A model generated the notes under the pieces. It was not told where the DNA came from. It saw only the letters and a program-made list of their open reading frames with translations, and ran no database searches. DNA of 55,664 nucleotides from Bacteroidales bacterium (GTDB lineage Bacteria; Bacteroidota; Bacteroidia; Bacteroidales; Muribaculaceae), in the NCBI GenBank assembly GCA_900768685.1, contig CAAGDX010000016.1, positions 1 to 55,664 of the forward strand. The letters are read 5' to 3'. The translations under genes were made by a program, and so were the position numbers. Of the stretch, positions 7,089 to 16,132 are shown piece after piece (position 1 is the first letter of the stretch; the number at the start of each line of letters is the position of its first letter).

Positions 7089-8403
7089 GGCATATTACAC
7101 CATAAAATTTTGCCATACCGATGCTTTTCACGGCAAAGGTCAGCAAATTGCCGCCTGCAAAACTGAAATTGCTATCGGACAGCAGGAAAGTTGCCAAATC
7201 CGTATGGCAAACGACACAAACTTCGAGGACGAACAGTTTGCCGTGATAAAACCCGGTGAAAACGAAGGAGAATGGGTAATTATCAGCACCTCCGAGTTTT
7301 ATGCCACACAAGTGAACGGCACGGAAATATTCCTGCAGCAAACACTCCGCGACGGTGACAAAATCACCTTCGGCGACTATGAGCAGACTCTCCTCTTCCA
7401 AGTTCGCCACGATGAAAATTTCACGGACGCAAACGGCATAAAAAACATTCCGGCAGGCATTTCCCGTAGTGTTTTGGCAGCCGTGATACTCCTCCCCGTG
7501 CTCCTTTTTGCCGCACTCGGCTACTATATTTATCAGGACAAACAGGAAGAAAAAATCTACGCCACCACAATAGACGAAGCCAAAAACAGCGTACTGCAAA
7601 TCGCCGTGGATTCCGTCTATTATGTAATGAACACACCGGAAAGCAGTGAAATTATAGACTCTTATTCATACATCACGGAGGCAGGCTATTCCATCACGGG
7701 TACGGCATTTATAACTAACGACGGCAGAATCGTCACCGCTCGCCACTGTATAGAACCGTGGCTGAACGACCCCGAACTCACGGAAAAATTGCCGGAAGAA
7801 ATTTCCGCGACTCCTACCCGCTGGGCTATCCTGGCTGAAACGCACAATCTGACCACAGAAAGCGACACCACTTACACCACCGTTGCCGTATGTGAATTTT
7901 TTGACCACTACAACAAACCTTTTGGCACAAAAATTCTCTCCTCCGCTTTCATCTACGATGACAGCAGAGACAACATAATAGAAACCGGTGACTTTGAAAC
8001 CGCCTGGTATGTACGCAGCATCAAGGACACGCCGGCTTCAAAAGACATGATGCTCGGCGATGTGGCATGGGTGGCAACAGACAGCATAGGCTCAATCGCA
8101 CTCGCAGACAGCACATACTTCAGCCACCTGAATATGGGCACGAAACTCACGTTTATAGGCTATCCGCAATACAAAACCACAGGACTGGAAACGGAAGACG
8201 GAGTGATAAAACTCAATTTCACGCCCGGCGACATGATAACTCACAACGGTAGCCTCATTCACGGCTATTCCGGCGGTCCCGTAATCATCGTAAACGGCTC
8301 TAAAGCAACAGCAATAGGCGTTCTATCCAGAATAGACCCCACAGGCGGTGAAAGAAGTTATTCCGTACCTGTCACAGAACTGAAAGGAGGTGAAAATGAG
8401 TAA
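7072..8403 (+). CDS. Degenerate FHA - TM - trypsin-like serine protease
   Basis: 443 residues from ATG 7072, overlapping the upstream stop by 17 bases; an in-frame TTG at 7060 is less likely. Residues 1-110 resemble an FHA domain (IAIGQQESCQIRM, then QVNGTEI and LRDGDKITFG), but the usual GR is GQ and the usual SxxH is DEQF, so canonical phosphothreonine binding looks lost. One membrane helix is at about 133-154 (SVLAAVILLPVLLFAALGYY). Residues 205-435 are a chymotrypsin/trypsin-fold protease: His225 in VTARHCIEPW, a candidate Asp330 in LGDVAWVATD and Ser400 in HGYSGGPVII. Topology puts the FHA-like part in the cytoplasm and the protease in the periplasm. Likely effector or signal-transducing protease of the operon (inference). 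Confidence 0.8.
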   Translation: MNDKNKAYYTIKFCHTDAFHGKGQQIAACKTEIAIGQQESCQIRMANDTNFEDEQFAVIKPGENEGEWVIISTSEFYATQVNGTEIFLQQTLRDGDKITFGDYEQTLLFQVRHDENFTDANGIKNIPAGISRSVLAAVILLPVLLFAALGYYIYQDKQEEKIYATTIDEAKNSVLQIAVDSVYYVMNTPESSEIIDSYSYITEAGYSITGTAFITNDGRIVTARHCIEPWLNDPELTEKLPEEISATPTRWAILAETHNLTTESDTTYTTVAVCEFFDHYNKPFGTKILSSAFIYDDSRDNIIETGDFETAWYVRSIKDTPASKDMMLGDVAWVATDSIGSIALADSTYFSHLNMGTKLTFIGYPQYKTTGLETEDGVIKLNFTPGDMITHNGSLIHGYSGGPVIIVNGSKATAIGVLSRIDPTGGERSYSVPVTELKGGENE

Positions 8404-8974
8404 TTCAAGTCAAAATACAGTCACTCACGGCTGCTCCGTAAGCCTCTCTGCAGGCTATTTCACGGAACTCCAAATCTGGACGCTTATCAGAGACATCATC
8501 TCCCGGATGAGCACTGCCGGACAGGTAGCCATAGAACCGAAAAACGTATTTATTTCCGGAAAATCCTTCATTCTCGGCAAAAACACCGAAGCGTCAAAAG
8601 AATTTTCCGCACCCGAGCAGACAGGCAAAAACACATCACCAACGGAAGCCGGAAAAATCTGGCAAATAGGTGCAACTGCCTATTATCTCTTTATGGGTTG
8701 CTCCGTTTTTGCAGGTTTCGGCGGCATGATACAGACTGCGGACTCCGAAGTGCCGCAAATGCGAAAAGACTTGCCGCTGCTGAGCGAAACCATAGCACAT
8801 TGCCTTGCTTTTGACCCTGCAAATCGCCCTGCGGCTGCGGAACTGCTCAAAACGGCGGAAACGGAAATTGCCCGCTGCAAAAACAATCATGCAAAAAGAA
8901 AACTCAAATCAACAGGAAATCATATAATAAGTCACAGTAAAGCCACTTACTGGAAAGAAAAAATGGAAGAATAA
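8396..8974 (+). CDS. C-lobe-only pseudokinase
   Basis: 192 residues from ATG 8396, preceded by AAAGGAGGT that lies inside the last codons of the protease gene; the genes overlap by eight bases. The sequence follows the C-terminal lobe of a Ser/Thr kinase: a helix-E-like stretch (LIRDIISRMSTAGQ), a catalytic-loop position reading VAIEPKNVFIS, APE as FSAPEQTGK, helix F as IWQIGATAYYLFMG, and ending HCLAFDPANRPAAAELL. The HRD Asp is replaced (IEPKN), the DFG position reads ILGKN, and the N-lobe with the ATP Lys and Gly loop is absent. It therefore cannot be a normal kinase and is best viewed as a binding scaffold. It is paired with an FHA-like domain that has lost its phosphate-binding residues. 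Confidence 0.72.
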   Translation: MSNSSQNTVTHGCSVSLSAGYFTELQIWTLIRDIISRMSTAGQVAIEPKNVFISGKSFILGKNTEASKEFSAPEQTGKNTSPTEAGKIWQIGATAYYLFMGCSVFAGFGGMIQTADSEVPQMRKDLPLLSETIAHCLAFDPANRPAAAELLKTAETEIARCKNNHAKRKLKSTGNHIISHSKATYWKEKMEE

Positions 8975-8995
8975 ACACTTAATAATCAAAGAATT

Positions 8996-9640
8996 ATGAA
9001 AGCATTTAACAAAATTCTCACCATAGCCGCAATTTTATTCGCTTCCGTTTCACTCCAAGCACAAAGCATCAGAGATGCGGAATTGTCTAAATTAGTCAGT
9101 GCCGTAAAACTCCTCCGCACAGGCACTCAGGAAAACTACGAAAAAGCAACTCAAATCCTCACGGATGACACCAAATGGACCGCAATGAGCGAAACAGGTG
9201 CCATACGCAACGAAGAATGTTCCATAAAAGACAAAGTCAGTCGCTTCAAACTGAACAGAATACTCTCCAAGGCTGAAAGCGGACGCAAATACGTTTCCAC
9301 TCACGGCGATATGATAAACGGTGAAGACGCTCGCTATGACTATTCCCTCTACGAACGCTCACTAAAAGCCGGAAAATCTGCATCTTACACCCTCAAAGGC
9401 AGAAGCGGAGAACAAACATTTGTCATTGTCCCCTACTCTCCGAAAGCAGACATTGACGTATCACTGAAGATGGGCAACAGTCCCATAAAATTTACAAAAG
9501 AAAAACAAGCCGACGGAACAGTGATAGTACGCTGGACGGAAAAAACTCCCGGCGGCAAAACCCCTATCACCATCTCACTCACAAACAAAGGCTCTGAACC
9601 ACAGGCATTTGTGATAATAAACCACAATACAAGAAAATAA
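8996..9640 (+). CDS. Secreted protein of unknown function, 214 aa (first of a similar pair)
   Basis: I do not recognise the family. A signal peptide is clear (MKAFNKILTIAAILFASVSLQAQS, cut after QAQ). A short helical region (LSKLVSAVKLLRTG) follows, then a charged middle, then a strand-rich C-terminal third (SYTLKGRSGEQTFVIVPYSP, ITISLTNKGSEPQAFVIINH) that looks like a small beta-sandwich. Length and plan match the 214-aa product at 11008-11652, including the ending pattern of alternating strands closing with F-x-I-I-x-N, so the two may be distant paralogues. Same strand, 21 bp after the pseudokinase gene. Predicted periplasmic, possibly a partner of the envelope proteases of this operon. Confidence 0.6.
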   Translation: MKAFNKILTIAAILFASVSLQAQSIRDAELSKLVSAVKLLRTGTQENYEKATQILTDDTKWTAMSETGAIRNEECSIKDKVSRFKLNRILSKAESGRKYVSTHGDMINGEDARYDYSLYERSLKAGKSASYTLKGRSGEQTFVIVPYSPKADIDVSLKMGNSPIKFTKEKQADGTVIVRWTEKTPGGKTPITISLTNKGSEPQAFVIINHNTRK

Positions 9641-9671
9641 TAAACCATCATTCATAATATCATTTTCACTT

Positions 9672-10997
9672 ATGAAACTTACTCTTAGAGCCGCTTTCAC
9701 GGCTATGATAATGCCGATTGTCCTACTCGCAACCGCACAACCGGCACCTCACCAAATGATTCAAACGGATTCATGGCAGGTTTCCGTAAACGAAATGGAA
9801 CAACATCGCCGCGAACGCATCACTACTGTTGCAGAAGAACTGCAAGAAGCGGGAATGACACGCAGTTTCGGCACAGATATCCTCAAAGCCGTAGGTTTTT
9901 CCGCTATCTCAACCCTCGTTGACGTGGTGGCTACGGAAACGGTAAACCTTGCCAAATACCGCAAACGCCAAAAAGCGGAATGGATGAGAATGATTCAAAA
10001 TGAATGTAACTACACAGACAGTATCTCCTCTATCAAAGGCCTCAAAGACTTCTACAAAGAAAACTCCAACTACGGTGCACTGGACCCCTCAAACATAAAC
10101 TTTGACGGCATCACAATCCGCGGTATGAGAAACGGTGACGAAGTGGTATTCATCACTTGCCATATTGACACCACCCGACTGGAACACCTCTTCCGCCACA
10201 GCAAATTCCACCTCGTGATAGACTCCATTGCTTTCAACCCCTACGTTTGCCACCTGCCAAACCTTGCCGCAAACGGTATTCGCCTTATGGAAAAATCTGA
10301 AACAGAGAGAGATAACTCTTTCACTTTCTCTGAACGAAACCACCTCACTATAGGCATGGAACTGGAACTCTATTCATCTTGGATAAACGAAGCCGTGATG
10401 ATTCAGCAAAACGTGAAACTCGGTACTTTCAAGTTTAACGTCACCATTCCGGACCACGTGGAAATCTATCACTACTCCCGTGCACAAATCCAACGCAATA
10501 TAGATATGCTCGCAAAAGACCCCGGTCTGCGTAATCCTGACGGAAGTCCGCTGGACACGCAATTCGTGGAAATGGAAGGCGACTGCTTTGTTGTGCCACG
10601 CTCTTTTATGCCACTGTGCCAAAACGAAAGAATGTGGGGCACAGGCGAATACAACATCAAAGTGAAATTCCGCGAAACTTGCCAATTCTCACAAGACGAA
10701 ACCACAAACGAAAAACTCAAACACTGGCATAAGGACTACGAACAGCTCCGCAAAATGCAGAAAAAGAGCGGCGAAGTTAACGAATATTTCCGCACTATCT
10801 GGAATCAAAACAAAGACAACATCATCAAAACCACTGTAAAACAAGGTCTTAACACCTCCCTCCAATCTGTCGGACTTTCATCTTCCGCTTCCGCAGCCGG
10901 AATGTCTGCCGCAGCAGCCGCAGCAATGAAGAAAGCCGGTGCAGCAGGAGCTGCCGGTGCAGCCGCCGGTGCAACACCACCCGCAATGCCTAAATAA
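9672..10997 (+). CDS. Secreted protein of unknown function with Ala-rich tail
   Basis: 441 residues, family not recognised. Signal peptide MKLTLRAAFTAMIMPIVLL with predicted cleavage near TAQPAP. The mature part begins with a charged helical stretch (EMEQHRRERITTVAEELQEA). Around residues 75-95 is a hydrophobic helix (ILKAVGFSAISTLVDVVATE), perhaps membrane- or partner-associating. A middle domain of strands and helices follows (GDEVVFITCHIDTTRLEHLF, FHLVIDSIAFNPYVCHLPN). The last 40 residues are low complexity, rich in Ala and Gly (MSAAAAAAMKKAGAAGAAG). It sits between the two 214-aa secreted proteins, with gaps of 31 and 10 bp, so the three are likely co-expressed and may form one complex (inference). 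Confidence 0.6.
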   Translation: MKLTLRAAFTAMIMPIVLLATAQPAPHQMIQTDSWQVSVNEMEQHRRERITTVAEELQEAGMTRSFGTDILKAVGFSAISTLVDVVATETVNLAKYRKRQKAEWMRMIQNECNYTDSISSIKGLKDFYKENSNYGALDPSNINFDGITIRGMRNGDEVVFITCHIDTTRLEHLFRHSKFHLVIDSIAFNPYVCHLPNLAANGIRLMEKSETERDNSFTFSERNHLTIGMELELYSSWINEAVMIQQNVKLGTFKFNVTIPDHVEIYHYSRAQIQRNIDMLAKDPGLRNPDGSPLDTQFVEMEGDCFVVPRSFMPLCQNERMWGTGEYNIKVKFRETCQFSQDETTNEKLKHWHKDYEQLRKMQKKSGEVNEYFRTIWNQNKDNIIKTTVKQGLNTSLQSVGLSSSASAAGMSAAAAAAMKKAGAAGAAGAAAGATPPAMPK

Positions 10998-11007
10998 TTA
11001 ATAAAGT

Positions 11008-11652
11008 ATGAATAAAGCTTTTATCACATTTGTTTGCCTATTTTTATCAGCTTTTGCTGCCGGCGCTCAAACACCATTTGACCTGGTGTTTGAAGGCTGT
11101 CAACTTGCGGCTTCCGCACTCAGCGGCAAAGCCGGAGGTACGGCAGACGTAAGGAAAGCTGCAGACAAAATCAAGGAAGCAAAATGGTCAAGTCTTGAAA
11201 TTATCGACACCTCGGGCAATACAATAGACAAAATTGGCAATCACCTCGTTTTTACGGATAGTTATCTCAAAGACTTAGCTGATAATCATAAAGTTAAGAA
11301 AAAAGCTGAAGAGTATTATTCCGAAACTCGCAGCGGCGACGGTGTAAGACTTTGCACAAAAGTGATAAAAGGGGAAAAAACGGCAAAATTTTCCTTCAAC
11401 TACGTTGGCGGAAGAAAAATCCGTATCGGAGTCGTTGCAGAAACAGGTGGACTCGTAAATCTCACTGTTAAAACCAAGGAAAAGGGTTGCAATACAGAAC
11501 CGAAAACCACAAAAGAAAACACAGATGAATATCACGGTGCCCCAAGTCGCCTGCTTGAAATAGATTTACCCCAAAAAAAGCAATATATCATAACCCTGGA
11601 GGTTACTAACAAATTCAAAAAAGACAAAAGTTTCGCCATCATTGTAAACTAA
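11008..11652 (+). CDS. Secreted protein of unknown function, 214 aa (second of the pair)
   Basis: Signal peptide (MNKAFITFVCLFLSAFAAGAQ, cut after AQ). A helical segment rich in small residues (CQLAASALSGKAGG) is followed by strands (KTAKFSFNYVGGRKIRIGVV, YIITLEVTNKFKKDKSFAII) that end in IIVN. No known family is recognised. The size and the order of helical N-part and beta C-part match the 214-aa product at 8996-9640, although identity is low by eye. Two Cys remain in the mature protein body (CQLA, RLCTK) and one in KGCNTE, so an odd Cys may be free or paired with another protein. It lies 10 bp after the Ala-tailed protein gene and 15 bp before the TPR-CHAT gene. Confidence 0.6.
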   Translation: MNKAFITFVCLFLSAFAAGAQTPFDLVFEGCQLAASALSGKAGGTADVRKAADKIKEAKWSSLEIIDTSGNTIDKIGNHLVFTDSYLKDLADNHKVKKKAEEYYSETRSGDGVRLCTKVIKGEKTAKFSFNYVGGRKIRIGVVAETGGLVNLTVKTKEKGCNTEPKTTKENTDEYHGAPSRLLEIDLPQKKQYIITLEVTNKFKKDKSFAIIVN

Positions 11653-11667
11653 AAAGTAATTTATGTT

Positions 11668-14517
11668 ATGAGAAAGTTTTCCGCAATATTTTTATCCATT
11701 CTGCTCGCCGCTGTCTCTTTTAGTGCAAAAGCAGAAAAATTGCCCGGTGACACCGCCACTGTAAACCGTGCTTTTGACCTCGCAAATGCCGGAGAATACC
11801 AAAAAGCCCTACAAATGCTCCTTGAGGCGGAAAGAACGTTTACACCGGACACCACAAGTTTTTATGGCAGCGTGGAATTTAACATCGGCTTGCTTTACCA
11901 TGTCCTTGACGACAAACAAAATGCCGCCGCTTATTGGGAAAAAGCTCTCACCGCATTTCCCAAATTTTCCGACAACTACGGCATGGTGCTTGACGAACTC
12001 GGAAAACTATACATTGACCTGAATGATGAAGAAAATACCTACAGGCTCATGCAGCTGACGCAGGAATACAACGAAGAACAACTGCTAAAGCACTGCGTCA
12101 CATTCAAAGACTTTATCGAGCGATTTGACTATTTTGCAGCTATTATGGATACCGAAAAAGCAAGAGAAAATATCCTTGAAGCTCTCAAATCCGCTTCCAA
12201 CCCGGAAGAACAAGAAACAGCCTACGAAAAATATGCGTCTTTTCTCAAATCAATGGAAGACTTCTCTACGGCTGCAGCAAACTATAAACTCGCTCTTGAT
12301 ATTCACCTGAAACGACTCGGAAAAGATGAAAAGTGGTGCATAATGACTTACTATCTGGGCAACTGCTACTTCTCCGATGAAAACTACGATGATGCCTACA
12401 CTACCTTTGAAAGTGCATCTGAAGGATTTGCAGCTGTGGGAAAAACAAATTTTGCACTATCCTGCAAATCCATGACAGGCGACTGCAAATATTTCTCCGA
12501 AGACTATGCCGGTGCACTCAAAATCTACGAAGAAGTCCTTGCTGCAACAGACAAAAACGATACCGAAAACTATGCACAAGTGCTTATAGACCTGGCAAAA
12601 GCAAACAAACGTCTTGAAAATTACGATGACGCCATAAAATACTGCACTGAAGCTGTTGAACTCACTAAAAATGCAGAAGAACACGATTTATTTCAAGTTG
12701 CAATAGCAGAACTACGAATGATTTACGCTTCTTCCGGCAAAAAGTGCCCGGAAGAATACGACATTGTGGAATCCGGAATAACACATAAAGTACTGAAAGA
12801 CCTTCTTGCTACTGAAAAGAGAAATCTGGAAAATTTCAAGTTAATGTTTGGCGAAGACGGACTGGAATACGCAAACAGTCTTGCTACCATAGCAGATATT
12901 ACGTACCAAATTGAAAGCAAAGAAGCCGGACTGGATTACTACAGACAGTACCTGGACACACAAAAGAAAGCTCTCAGACGCAATTTTGCCACTATGAACG
13001 CAAATGAGCGTAAAGCAGTATGGGAAAAGACAAAAGCCGTACGCGACAGTATCACTTCTCATCTTGTTGACACTGAAATATTACAAGATATCAATTTGCT
13101 GAGCAAGGCTTCAGCACTCGTTTACGACCTGCAATTACTCTCTAAAGGCATTTTGCTCAATTCTTCTATAGAACTTGGCAAAGTTATAGAATCCGGCGGT
13201 GACAATTCACTAAAAGAAGCATACGCCCAAGCTCTTGAACTTGAAAAACGTATAAAAGCGGCACAAGCAGCTAACAATGCCGCAGAATCATCTTCACTGC
13301 GACAAGAATACGACAACGTGCTCTTGAACTTGATGAAAAAATGCAACGAACTTGACGATTTCACCAAGTACATAGACTATTCTTGGGCAGATGTACTCAA
13401 TACCCTGAACGATAATGAAATAGCTATTGAATTTGTAGAACTGAAAAATGATATTTGGAAAGAAAACAATCTCATTGCTGCTTTGCTGATTACAAAAGGC
13501 GTTACAAACCCTATTTCATTGCCTATTTGCCTCAGAAGTAACGCAATGGAAATTGTTTCAGACCCTCTGGCATACCAAAAACCTGAATACGGAGAAATCG
13601 TTTGGGGCTATATTCTACAAATGCTGCCAAACGTCAAAACCATTTACTTCTCTGCTGATGCGGAATTTTCAAACATCGGTATTGAATACTTCATAGTTCA
13701 AGGAAAACCTCTGATAGACCGTTGCAACGTATATCGTCTATCCTCCACAAAAGAACTTTGCAGAAACCACCCTGCAGTTTCTTTCAATAATGTTGCCCTT
13801 TTCGGAAACATGAACTATGGCGAAACAGGCAAAGAGAAAAAAGTGAAATGGAGTACATCTCGCTCCGGCAACAATGAAGACTTTACTTCCGGCATTATCA
13901 GCTTTGCACCACTAAAAGAAACACAAAATGAAATAGACGGAATAAAGTCCGCACTGAAAAATAAAGGTAATGTAAAACCTTTCTCAAAAGCCGAAGCTTC
14001 TGAAACGTCTTTCCGCAACCTCTCCGGTAAAGGCATAAATATAATTCATATTGCCACTCACGGGCAATACATCGGCAATAAAGACACTACGGAAGACGAT
14101 GCCATGCAATGCAGTATCCTCGCTTTGAGCGGTGCAAATATTCCTTCTGAAAACGAAGCCGAAGACGGTATTATCACTGCTGGAGACATAGCGGAAATGG
14201 ATTTCCGACAGTGCTCTCTCGCTGTGCTCTCAGCTTGTGAAACAGGACTCGGACACCTCTCTACCGATGGCGTTTTCGGACTTCAACGCGGTTTCAAAAA
14301 TGCCGGCGTTCACACTCTCCTAATGAGCCTTAGCAAAGTTGATGACAGTGCCACAAAAGCGCTAATGGTGAAGTTTTACGAGACACTGGCTTCACAGCCG
14401 GGCATTTCTCCAAATGAAGCTCTACGAATAGCACAAAAATACGTACGTGATAATAGTGAGAATAATTTTAGAGACCCTAAATATTGGGCTCCATTCATCA
14501 TTCTTGACGGCAAATGA
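11668..14517 (+). CDS. Secreted TPR-CHAT caspase-like protease
   Basis: 949 residues. The N-terminus is a signal peptide (MRKFSAIFLSILLAAVSFSAKAE), so export to the periplasm is predicted, unlike cytoplasmic TPR-CHAT proteins such as the type III-E CRISPR partner. Residues about 30-370 are tetratricopeptide repeats (AFDLANAGEYQKALQMLLEA; YAQVLIDLAKANKRLENYDD; YDDAIKYCTEAVEL). A long helical linker follows (about 380-560). The CHAT domain spans about 620-949: the His motif IIHIATHGQYI with His798 and the Cys motif LAVLSACETGLG with Cys857 are both intact, followed by GVFGLQRGFKNAGVHTLLMS. Known family behaviour: TPRs bind a partner and CHAT cleaves a protein substrate. Its stop overlaps the TIR gene start (ATGA), so it is coupled to that gene. 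Confidence 0.88.
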   Translation: MRKFSAIFLSILLAAVSFSAKAEKLPGDTATVNRAFDLANAGEYQKALQMLLEAERTFTPDTTSFYGSVEFNIGLLYHVLDDKQNAAAYWEKALTAFPKFSDNYGMVLDELGKLYIDLNDEENTYRLMQLTQEYNEEQLLKHCVTFKDFIERFDYFAAIMDTEKARENILEALKSASNPEEQETAYEKYASFLKSMEDFSTAAANYKLALDIHLKRLGKDEKWCIMTYYLGNCYFSDENYDDAYTTFESASEGFAAVGKTNFALSCKSMTGDCKYFSEDYAGALKIYEEVLAATDKNDTENYAQVLIDLAKANKRLENYDDAIKYCTEAVELTKNAEEHDLFQVAIAELRMIYASSGKKCPEEYDIVESGITHKVLKDLLATEKRNLENFKLMFGEDGLEYANSLATIADITYQIESKEAGLDYYRQYLDTQKKALRRNFATMNANERKAVWEKTKAVRDSITSHLVDTEILQDINLLSKASALVYDLQLLSKGILLNSSIELGKVIESGGDNSLKEAYAQALELEKRIKAAQAANNAAESSSLRQEYDNVLLNLMKKCNELDDFTKYIDYSWADVLNTLNDNEIAIEFVELKNDIWKENNLIAALLITKGVTNPISLPICLRSNAMEIVSDPLAYQKPEYGEIVWGYILQMLPNVKTIYFSADAEFSNIGIEYFIVQGKPLIDRCNVYRLSSTKELCRNHPAVSFNNVALFGNMNYGETGKEKKVKWSTSRSGNNEDFTSGIISFAPLKETQNEIDGIKSALKNKGNVKPFSKAEASETSFRNLSGKGINIIHIATHGQYIGNKDTTEDDAMQCSILALSGANIPSENEAEDGIITAGDIAEMDFRQCSLAVLSACETGLGHLSTDGVFGLQRGFKNAGVHTLLMSLSKVDDSATKALMVKFYETLASQPGISPNEALRIAQKYVRDNSENNFRDPKYWAPFIILDGK

Positions 14518-16115
14518 AAAAGAAATACGACATATTTATAAGCTATAGAAGGTCTGATGCCGGCGACAAAGCCGCTCACCTGAATACTTTATTGGAAAAA
14601 GACTATAAAGACAGAATCAGTTTTGATTTGGAAAATATTTCCGGGTTATTTAAGTCTGTAATTATAAATAGAATAGCCGGAGCGAAAGATTTTATTCTCG
14701 TTCTTGGAAAACGTTCCTTTGTCTATTCAGATAATCCATACGACAAAATTACTGACAAAAAATCCCAAGCATATAAAGATGCATTCTCTCCGGAAACCGT
14801 ACGGTTTTATCAAGAACTCGCTGAGTGTAGCGATGAAGAATGTATCCGCAAAATAAGCAATCTACAGCAAAATGGCGTACAAAATCAACCGATAAGATTA
14901 GACTACGTCAGAATTGAGATTGGCCGTGCATTACGCAGAAAGAAACCTATAAACATAATCCCTGTTGTCCCTGAAAGAACTTCACAATTTAATTTTTCAG
15001 CACTTGAGCTACCTCCTGATATAGAAGCCGTTAAAAATTATAATGCCGTTTTCTACAGTGAAAACCCCGATTATCCTTTCAAAGACATTGTCCCCAAAAT
15101 AAGTAGTCAACTTAAATCCAAGAAAAACAATAGATTACTTCAATATTCACTTGCATTTGTCGCAATACTGACACTATGCTTCGGATTTATTTTCAGCACA
15201 AAATACTTTAACGACAAAAAAGCATTTGAATCCTGCCATAATTATTTGGATTATTACAATTACAATGCTGAAAATCATACATTTTTTGCAGATGAATGTA
15301 AAACTGTTTGTACGGAATTTGAAAGACTTGAAAATAGAGGCGTGGCTTTCGTAAACAATACTTCTTCAAAAGCTGAAAAGGACTCTATTTCCGTTTGTTG
15401 GAGCGAAGATATTACTCTTTGCCAACTTAAAACTATAGTGGGAGAGCTGGACTCTATGATGTTCGTTCCTCGCGGAAAATTTACTATGGGAACAAACTCT
15501 CCGCTGGATAATGAAGGACCGGCTCACACAGTTTCACTGACAGAAGATTTCTATATCGGTAAATACGAAGTTTCTCGAAACCTCTGGTATGCAATAACGG
15601 CTGATTCCACAATAACAGGTGCCTCTGCACGACTACCTATGACAAACATAACATGGGAAGAATGCATCGATTTCACGGAACGACTCGGAGAACTCACCGG
15701 CTTGAACTTCACTCTGCCAACAGAGGCTCAATGGGAATACGCAGCTAAAGGTGCCGGTGCTCACACGGAAGTTGCCGGAGAAGAGCCGTTGGACAATATA
15801 GCATGGTACAAAAAAACCTCTATGGGCAGACTACATAGTACCCGGGAATGTCTTTCACCCAACGCCTTGGAACTATATAATATGCAAGGCAATGTAGAAG
15901 AATGGTGCTACGACTCCGCTTATAGACCATATACTGCGGAAAATATTGAAAATCCGGTGTATATCTCTGATAACAACAAAAAAGTCGTCCGCGGAGGTTC
16001 TTACCAAACACCGATTGAAGATATGACAATCACATTTCGCGATGCGGCTGCAAAAAATATGAAATCCGAGAACCGCGGCTTCCGACTTGTAATAACATTA
16101 AATAATCACCAATAA
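14514..16115 (+). CDS. TIR - TM - formylglycine-generating-enzyme-like fusion protein
   Basis: 533 residues, starting within the stop of the CHAT gene (ATGA). Residues 1-190 form a TIR domain: YDIFISYRRSD at 5-15, FDLENISG at 37-44 and a helix with YVRIEIGRAL in which Glu135 is the candidate catalytic residue for NAD hydrolysis. One membrane helix is at about 209-230. Residues 313-527 form an FGE/sulfatase-modifying-factor fold: MFVPRGKFTMGTNSP, LPTEAQWEYAAKG, NMQGNVEEWCYDSAY, VVRGGSYQT and ENRGFRLV. The copper-binding catalytic Cys pair of true FGEs is not evident (the region reads TFRDAAAKN), so this domain probably binds a ligand rather than making formylglycine. Topology suggests a cytoplasmic TIR and a periplasmic FGE-like sensor. 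Confidence 0.88.
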   Translation: MKKKYDIFISYRRSDAGDKAAHLNTLLEKDYKDRISFDLENISGLFKSVIINRIAGAKDFILVLGKRSFVYSDNPYDKITDKKSQAYKDAFSPETVRFYQELAECSDEECIRKISNLQQNGVQNQPIRLDYVRIEIGRALRRKKPINIIPVVPERTSQFNFSALELPPDIEAVKNYNAVFYSENPDYPFKDIVPKISSQLKSKKNNRLLQYSLAFVAILTLCFGFIFSTKYFNDKKAFESCHNYLDYYNYNAENHTFFADECKTVCTEFERLENRGVAFVNNTSSKAEKDSISVCWSEDITLCQLKTIVGELDSMMFVPRGKFTMGTNSPLDNEGPAHTVSLTEDFYIGKYEVSRNLWYAITADSTITGASARLPMTNITWEECIDFTERLGELTGLNFTLPTEAQWEYAAKGAGAHTEVAGEEPLDNIAWYKKTSMGRLHSTRECLSPNALELYNMQGNVEEWCYDSAYRPYTAENIENPVYISDNNKKVVRGGSYQTPIEDMTITFRDAAAKNMKSENRGFRLVITLNNHQ

Positions 16116-16132
16116 TATCACATAAATATCAC

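Noticed and set aside
11668..14517. Type III-E CRISPR partner (Craspase-type TPR-CHAT)
   Set aside because: No gRAMP-type effector or array nearby, and the protein carries a signal peptide.
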